The position numbers and the translations under genes were made by a program. DNA of 64,000 nucleotides. Origin: Talpa occidentalis. Lineage: Eukaryota; Chordata; Mammalia; Eulipotyphla; Talpidae. Location: contig NW_026555331.1 in the NCBI RefSeq assembly GCF_014898055.3, forward strand, positions 105,769,194-105,833,193, given 5' to 3'. The notes under the pieces are model-generated. The model was given only the letters and a program-made list of their open reading frames with translations. It searched no databases and was not told the DNA's origin. Positions 58,018-64,000 of this stretch are shown one piece after another; the stretch's first letter is position 1, and each line of letters starts with the position of its first letter.

Positions 58018-59412
58018 ATAGACACACAGACCAATGGAATTATTTGAGAGTCTAGAAATAAACCCACACTTACAGGGACAATTAATTTACATCCAAGGGA
58101 TAAAGGGTACACAATGAAGAAAGGACAATCTCCTTAACAAATGGTATTGGGAAAACTAGATGAACACATGCAAAGAATGAAAGTAGAGCACTATCTCACA
58201 CTATAAATAAAAATTAACAAGGATTAAAACTTGGATGTAAAACTTGAAACTCTAAAATACATAGAAGAAAACAGGCAACAACAACAAAAAAAAGAAAACA
58301 GGCAACACTGTGAGTCACTGTCTTTAGTGGTGTCTGTGAGGACTCAACCCCCAAAGCAAGGGAAACAAAAACAAAAATAAACAAATGAGACTACATCAAA
58401 CCGAAATCTTCTGCAAAACAAAAGAAAGTAACTTTAAAACAAAAAGATACCCTACTGAGTGAGAGCAAGTATTTGTGCAATATTTATCCCACAAGGGATT
58501 AATATCAAAGATCTACAAAGAACTCATATAACTCAACACAAAGAAAACAAATAACTCGATCAAAAAATGGGCAGAAGAGCTAAATAGGCACTTCTCCAAA
58601 GAACACATACAGATAGCCAACGCGCATATGAAAAATTGTTTGTCATCATTTATCATCAGTGATGCAAACCAAAATCACAATGAGACACGACTTCACACCC
58701 ATGAGAATGGCTCAGATCAAAAAAACCAGAGACAACAAGTATTGTTGCTGGGGATGTGGAGGAAGCAGAACTCTCACACACTGTTGGTGGGGATGCAGAC
58801 TGCTCCAGTGCTGTGGAAAACGGTGTGGAGGCTTCTCAAGATATTAAAAATGGACCCACCATCTAATTCAGGAATTCCACACCTCTGTATCTATCTGAAG
58901 AATACAAAAGACTAATTTGAAGGGATAAATGTATTCCTGTGTTCATTGCAGCACTCTTTCCAAGCCATGGAAACAACCTAACTACAGAGGGCTGGCTAGA
59001 GATGTGGTACACATGCACAATGGAATGCTACTCTGCTATAAAAAAAGGATGAAATCATAACATTTTGAACAACTTGGATGGAACTGGAGGGGATTATGCT
59101 AAGCAAAGTAAGTCAGAAGGAGAAAGACAAATGTTGATGATTTCACTCATATGTAAAGAAAAGAAACAAAATTAAACCAAAACAAATCCTAGAAACCTAA
59201 CTATTGAATTGAAGCTACCAGAAGAGGGAGAGGGTGGGATGTGGTATGATGACAGGGTAGGGAATCCAATGGACTGTGGTGGAGGATTATAGGTGCTTTG
59301 ATGGTGGGTGTGGTGTCATAACATACATCTGAAGAGGTCTAACCCTATATCCTAAAACGTATATACAGTGTTGTAAACCAATACAATATATAGCTAATAA
59401 AATAAATTGAAC
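58018..59412 (+). mobile_element. Old L1 3' end
   Basis: This plus-strand L1 fragment includes the end of ORF2. The recognisable motifs are a Cys-rich CWGCG-like segment near 58744 and the PLWK-like region after it, followed by a 3' UTR rich in AGGGAGAGGGTGG and a final A-rich ATAAAATAAA. It has many stops and indels and is much more diverged from the two minus-strand copies than they are from each other, so it belongs to an older insertion wave. It sits in the CPVL intron, antisense to the gene. Confidence 0.85.
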
Positions 59413-62400
59413 CAGAAGCAATGTGGAGTGTGCTTATCGCATAATGTTAAGTATGACATTTAAAAATCAAATATCACAATTATGAATGTACAATATATAT
59501 ATGTAATTTCACATATAAGAAATGAAACTTTCAAAGCAGTTGATTAATTTAGGAGGTGGACATCTGAAATAATTTTCTCCCTTCTTATCTACTTTTTCAT
59601 TATTTTTTAACAACTAACCTGGTATCAATTCTCACAAGACTTTGTTACTCTACCCTCAACAAAGAGGTTTTTCTCAGTTCCATGCTACCTTTGATCTATT
59701 CGGAGGCTCTGATTTAGCCTGAGTGAAGACCTTTGGTTGCTCCTCAAATTGGATATAAAATGTTGCACTGCATGTTTCCATTGCTGCTTTCCTGGTATAG
59801 GCTTCTTAAACGACTTACGCATAATTAAAAAGCCCAGGACTTTTACACACTCCAAATTCTAAAGCAGCAGTGGGCTGGGATTCAGCCCCAGATGAAAGAG
59901 CCCTGGGCCTCTGTTGCAGGAACACGAGGCCTTTCATGTTTCTCAGTCACCATCACCACCTCTGCTCTCCTAAGAAAACCTAAAGGGAAAAGCCCTGATC
60001 GATTTAAAGCCTCTTTAAAAATCTCAACCCAACTACAGCAATAAAAATTTGCATTGTTTATACAAAGAAATCACCTCAAAGATTGCTTTGAGTACTCACG
60101 GCCCATGCAAAACTCCTAAAGCTGTTTTGCCAACAGTATGGAAACAATTATATATGATCTATACCAGCAAACAAGGCTTAACTACTTCACCATTCTAGGC
60201 AGGCCTGATTATAGTTGATGAACAAAGATAATCCCTTATAAATTTGTTCCTTTTCTAGACTTCGGTGAAAAGATGCTGATTAGCAAATACACAAGGGTAT
60301 CTGGCTGTTTTTTTCTCGTCATGCCTGTGGATCTTTCTGAGTGTCTCATAGTTACCTCACTGTCATTAGTATATTTTGAAATTGATTTGTTTTTCAAACC
60401 TTTGAGGGTGAAAACATGCAAGTTTTCAAGACATCTTGCAAACATGCAAGTCACAGCAAAAGCAGACTTATCTGTACAGCAGTAAAGTACACATTTGTTG
60501 AACTGAATTGAAGCGAAGACCATCGCTGAGCTGTTTTCCTTGTTATTCAAGATTCATCAGAAACAAGCACTGCCTCTAGGATGAGGCAGTGGAGGAATGA
60601 ACTGCATAATTTTGGGCATGCAATATACAAAAGGACTACTTTTGGTGCAAATGGAAATCCTTCATTTGAAAAGCTAGGAAAATATTTTTCACTTTTAAAG
60701 AACACATAAGTCAAATGCAACAAAAAAGGAAATCAGATTAATGATCAAGTGAAGTAGATTTCTGAGCTGGCATTTGAGGCTGCCAGCATTATTACGAGAA
60801 TCCCAGAGCTTTTGTTTTTATCTAAATATCATATTTACTCTCATCTGCCCCACAGGAATATCTCTTAGGCTGGGTATCTCTTGGACTGGGTGAGTAGGTG
60901 AGATATCCCAGGATCTAGTGACAGTGAGCTAAGAAGCCAAGAAGGTATAGCTGAAGTGGGTGATCCTGAAACCCAAGGGCACAGATAGGCAACATCCAAT
61001 GGAGAAATTCCAGAACGAGATGTAAGCTCTGACAGATTGCCCACTCCTGCAGGCTCTGCACAAATTCACCCACTTCCTCCTGATAGGGTGACCAGCTGTC
61101 CTGGCTTGCCCTGGACTGAGGATTTTTCCCAGGATGCAGGATTTTCAGTGCTAAAACTGGGACAGTCTGGGGCAAACCTCCCCCTGAGGCTTGCTGGTAT
61201 TTTAAGCAACAAGGTCTAAAGAGAGGAGAGAGAAATGAATGCAGCTTTTAGTTATAGTTCTCTTGTCAGTATTAACTTTAACAAACACAGTTGAAGGACA
61301 GGATTGGTTGGAAGTGATTTCTGGAGACACACCACACAGCATCCCCAAATACCCAGTTCCTCTTTTGTTGGTCAGTTGTAAGGTCTCAGGCGCAAAGGCA
61401 CACTTTTTAAAGAATTTTCCTCTATTTTACTGGTTAGGGTCTGAGAGCTTAGGTTCTTGAAATAGATCATCATGTGAAGACATGAAAAATACTGATTAAA
61501 AATTATGGTTCTACTTGTTTGATCTCTATAATTACTACATTTTAAAACAGTTCAAACTTGGGAAATGAATAAATCAAGATGCCAGGCGTCAAGGTTGTCT
61601 AAGCATGGGTGATTTTAAACTTGACTATTTTCTAAGGGTTTTTTTGTTTGTTTGCTTTTTGGGTTTTTGTTGTTTTTTGTTTTGGTAAATGTGGTTAGAA
61701 TGCTCTTATAATGAAAAAATAAATAAACAACAATAAGAGCTTGGTCACCTCAGTTTGGCAAAAGATACATTTTTATTGAGGAATAATTTGTACTAACTCA
61801 AATATTATTCACTTAGTTATTCATGATATCTAAGGTAAACAGTATAACTTTACTTCACAGATGATCTTAAAAACTCATTCCAGACTTCAAGCATTTACAA
61901 GAGATGACCTTAGATGATTTGAATTACAGGCTTCTTTTATTGCTGTTGTCAAAAGGCAGAAATGAGAAAAACACTAATATGTTCTATACTTTTCAAAGTG
62001 CTTTCACTACACATAACTTAATGTACATACAGTTTCATGAGATGTATTACAAGCCCCGCCTCCACCCTACTGGTGAGGAAGTTTTGACACAGTGATGTGC
62101 AAGAATATATTTTAGATCCCGAACTTCCAAGCCTGTACTTAAGAAAGGAGCTGAGTTCCTTCAAACCAAGAAGCATCTGTTGACTTCCCACAGCTAAGTG
62201 TTTAGTGCTACCAAGAAACTCTGGCAATAGAGTTAGTTGAATAGGAGATAGTTTATTCTCCAGTTCAGAAACAATCTTGGTCTGTTTGTCCAATGTCAAT
62301 GACATTTCGCAGTCAGTCATTTCTCACTTTGGCTCTGTGGACAAGGGTGTGTGGGAGGGCATTATTCTGCAGGTGACAGATGCCTCACTTCTGTGTAGGG

Positions 62401-62507
62401 AGGGCTTGTTGCAGCAGCTATGGAATAGCATCAGCTCCTTGAGAACAGACTCTCTGAGTGGCTTGCCCAGCCCTTGCGGTGCCTGGCACAATCAGAAGGA
62501 CAGAATG
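59413..62507. other. CPVL upstream intron, mostly unassigned
   Basis: An old repeat at about 61084-61195 shares phrases with 39376-39465 (CCAGCTGTCCTGGCTTGCC against CCAGTTGTCCCAATTTGCC, then a GTGCTAAAAC-like word). Otherwise nothing was assigned. Confidence 0.45.
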
Positions 62508-62965
62508 TGAAAAGAGATGTTAAAACTGACTGAACTGACTCCATCTTGTGCTCAAGACTCCATTTTACAGAACTTTTTACTTAAAACAAAGAATAAAAGG
62601 CTATTTGCTGACTAGCAAGAATAGTTTTCCAGCTACACATGACTTTCTCTCAGAACTGTGAAAAGTTAATTTTTTTTCTATTTATTCTCTCCCTGGTAAA
62701 CGAAGCCATTTTGACTAAAAGTCAATGCACACTGAGAAATATAATCTATAACTAGTGCTATGTTCTACATTTCTATCCTTCTTCACACCCTCCCTTCCAT
62801 TTTTTTTTCTTTGAAAACTCCCTGAAATAAAGACCCAACTGAGACCCATGGTATCAGTTTAGACTGATAGCTGAGCTTGTGCTCCCCAATTTGCAGATCT
62901 AAGATCCCCCTCCCAAATGAATGCTATTATTTTATTTTAGCATTGCTTTGTTTTTCTCAATCAAC
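62508..62965 (+). mobile_element. LTR-like remnant
   Basis: The stretch begins with GTTAAAACTGACTGAACTGACTCC, a phrase typical of some mammalian ERV1 LTRs. It contains AATAAAGACC near 62825 and a T-rich segment before it. I could not find matching flanking duplications or firm ends, so element type and limits are tentative. Confidence 0.4.
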
Positions 62966-64000
62966 AACATTCACAGGGTATGCATCAATCCCTCTTCTTT
63001 AACGGTCTTGTGGAATGTTGTTTAGTGATCCTCTGCTACTTTGGCTCACCTAAGCCTACTCTCCTTTCTCCTGGTCACTATACTCCCATTCTCTCGGTGG
63101 GTATGGTCTTACTGCGTCCTGCTCCCCTGTGTAAGGGATAAATATATGCTCTAAGTGAGGTCACTAAGTTGTTCTTACCCTAGAATTTGAATTGTGGGCA
63201 GAGCGACACAGGGTTACCTAATGAGTCTGCCCACTAGTTTGGCTACTGGATCCCCAGAATTTTCCCTGGTACCTGTATTTACTCATTCTAGTTCTTCAGC
63301 TTTTCCATGAATTCTGTGATCTATCTATGCTTTCCATTCTTTTTACTCCAATCAATGACTTTCCTGCTTCAGGAAACAAGAATGGTTTCTATTGCTAAAA
63401 GTGAGAAATGAAGTTGAAACTCAAACACCTTTGGTCCAGTGCCACATATACCCCAGCATCAATAACTGGGTTTTCCTGGACACCTGGCTTGACCTCCATG
63501 AGTTCAGTCCCTTTTCTAGATGTGGAGAGGGCCTGCAACTTGTTGTAGTAAGAATTAATGAGACCATGTACACAGAGATTAGGATTTCAGTGAGTGTTAG
63601 TTCCACCTCCTTTATGCAGATTGATAATTTCAAAATGATGTGGAAGATTTAAAAAAGTACTTCTAAAATTAACCTTTAGAATATTCAGATAACCTTTTCA
63701 TGTTAAATGCTTGGTTGCTAATCTTACTCTTTCAGATGATGGTCCACAGTAGGAGGAAACCAGCCAGGATAAACCTGAAACTTATAAATTCAAATGTTGA
63801 AATAACATGCTTTTCACTACTAATTTCACACACATTGGGAATGGTATCTCTGTAGTGTTTCCTTGGTAGTCAGAGTCATAAATTCACAAGTTACACTTTT
63901 AGAAGGATTTTTAGTTTTGAAGCCAGACATTTCCCCATATTTAAATTTGGAAGAATAATAGAACCCTCTTGTTCTTTGTATTATGTTGCAGCAACTGTGC
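62966..64000. other. CPVL upstream intron, nothing seen
   Basis: No exon, splice pair or repeat could be supported in this last kilobase. Confidence 0.5.

Larger units (their letters stand above)
56989..64000 (-). other. CPVL: CPVL upstream intron (partial)
   Basis: This is intron sequence 5' of the penultimate exon, running off the window. It holds dinucleotide arrays near 57801-57878, an old L1 3' end at 58018-59412, an unassigned old repeat at about 61084-61195, an LTR-like remnant at about 62508-62965 and otherwise AT-rich unique sequence. No CPVL exon encoding the region N-terminal to VLIYNGQ was found here. Confidence 0.7.

Noticed and set aside
1..64000. CRISPR array, operon, prophage, plasmid origin or insertion sequence
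   Set aside because: None is present. The repeats are mammalian retroposons and microsatellites.
57000..64000. Further upstream CPVL exon
   Set aside because: I looked on the minus strand for an S10-like frame with AG and GT borders that would precede VLIYNGQ and found none in this interval.

Overview
This is a window of a mammalian nuclear genome. It is AT-rich and gene-poor, with split genes, poly(A)-tailed retroposons and many decayed mammalian repeats (MIR, L2, MLT1, MER5, ancient L1). There is no bacterial, phage, plasmid or organelle sequence. The active-looking layer is a tRNA-derived SINE (13 copies found) plus a non-primate L1. Alu and rodent B1/B2 are absent. I read this as a laurasiatherian, and the SINE sequence makes a horseshoe/leaf-nosed bat lineage my best but weak guess. 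No species is claimed.

One real gene is present: the 3' end of CPVL (carboxypeptidase vitellogenic-like, serine carboxypeptidase family S10) on the minus strand. The penultimate coding exon is 56806-56988 and the last coding exon is 31645-31788. A canonical poly(A) signal lies at 31563-31568. The two exons splice in phase 0 across a 25 kb intron and carry the catalytic Asp and catalytic His of the Ser-Asp-His triad. The rest of the gene, including the catalytic Ser, lies beyond 64000.

Layout. 1-31540 is the intergenic region downstream of CPVL. It holds a solo LTR (4537-4963), a nearly full-length L1 (5120-10573), an ERVL-type pol remnant (about 10588-11450) directly after the L1, a 28-bp tandem repeat, a stretch of unique sequence with a perfect 18-bp RFX-like palindrome (13247-13264), a second 5'-truncated L1 (about 17810-21013) and several SINEs. 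31541-31788 is the CPVL 3' UTR and last exon. 31789-56805 is the last CPVL intron, with a second solo LTR (38642-39191), a truncated copy of the first LTR (44568-44810), MIR/L2/MLT1 fossils and SINEs. 56989-64000 is the next intron, with an old L1 3' end (58018-59412) and long dinucleotide arrays.

No undescribed molecular system was found. The most useful observations are: an L1 with intact ORF1 whose three ORF2 breaks are all single-base changes in homopolymers; a double poly(A) tail on that L1, indicating a short 3' transduction; two well-delimited solo LTRs with target-site duplications; a head-to-head inverted SINE pair just inside the last CPVL intron; and a longer CPVL C-terminus than I recall for human. 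Repeat family names rest on recognition from memory. Coordinates of old repeats are approximate.
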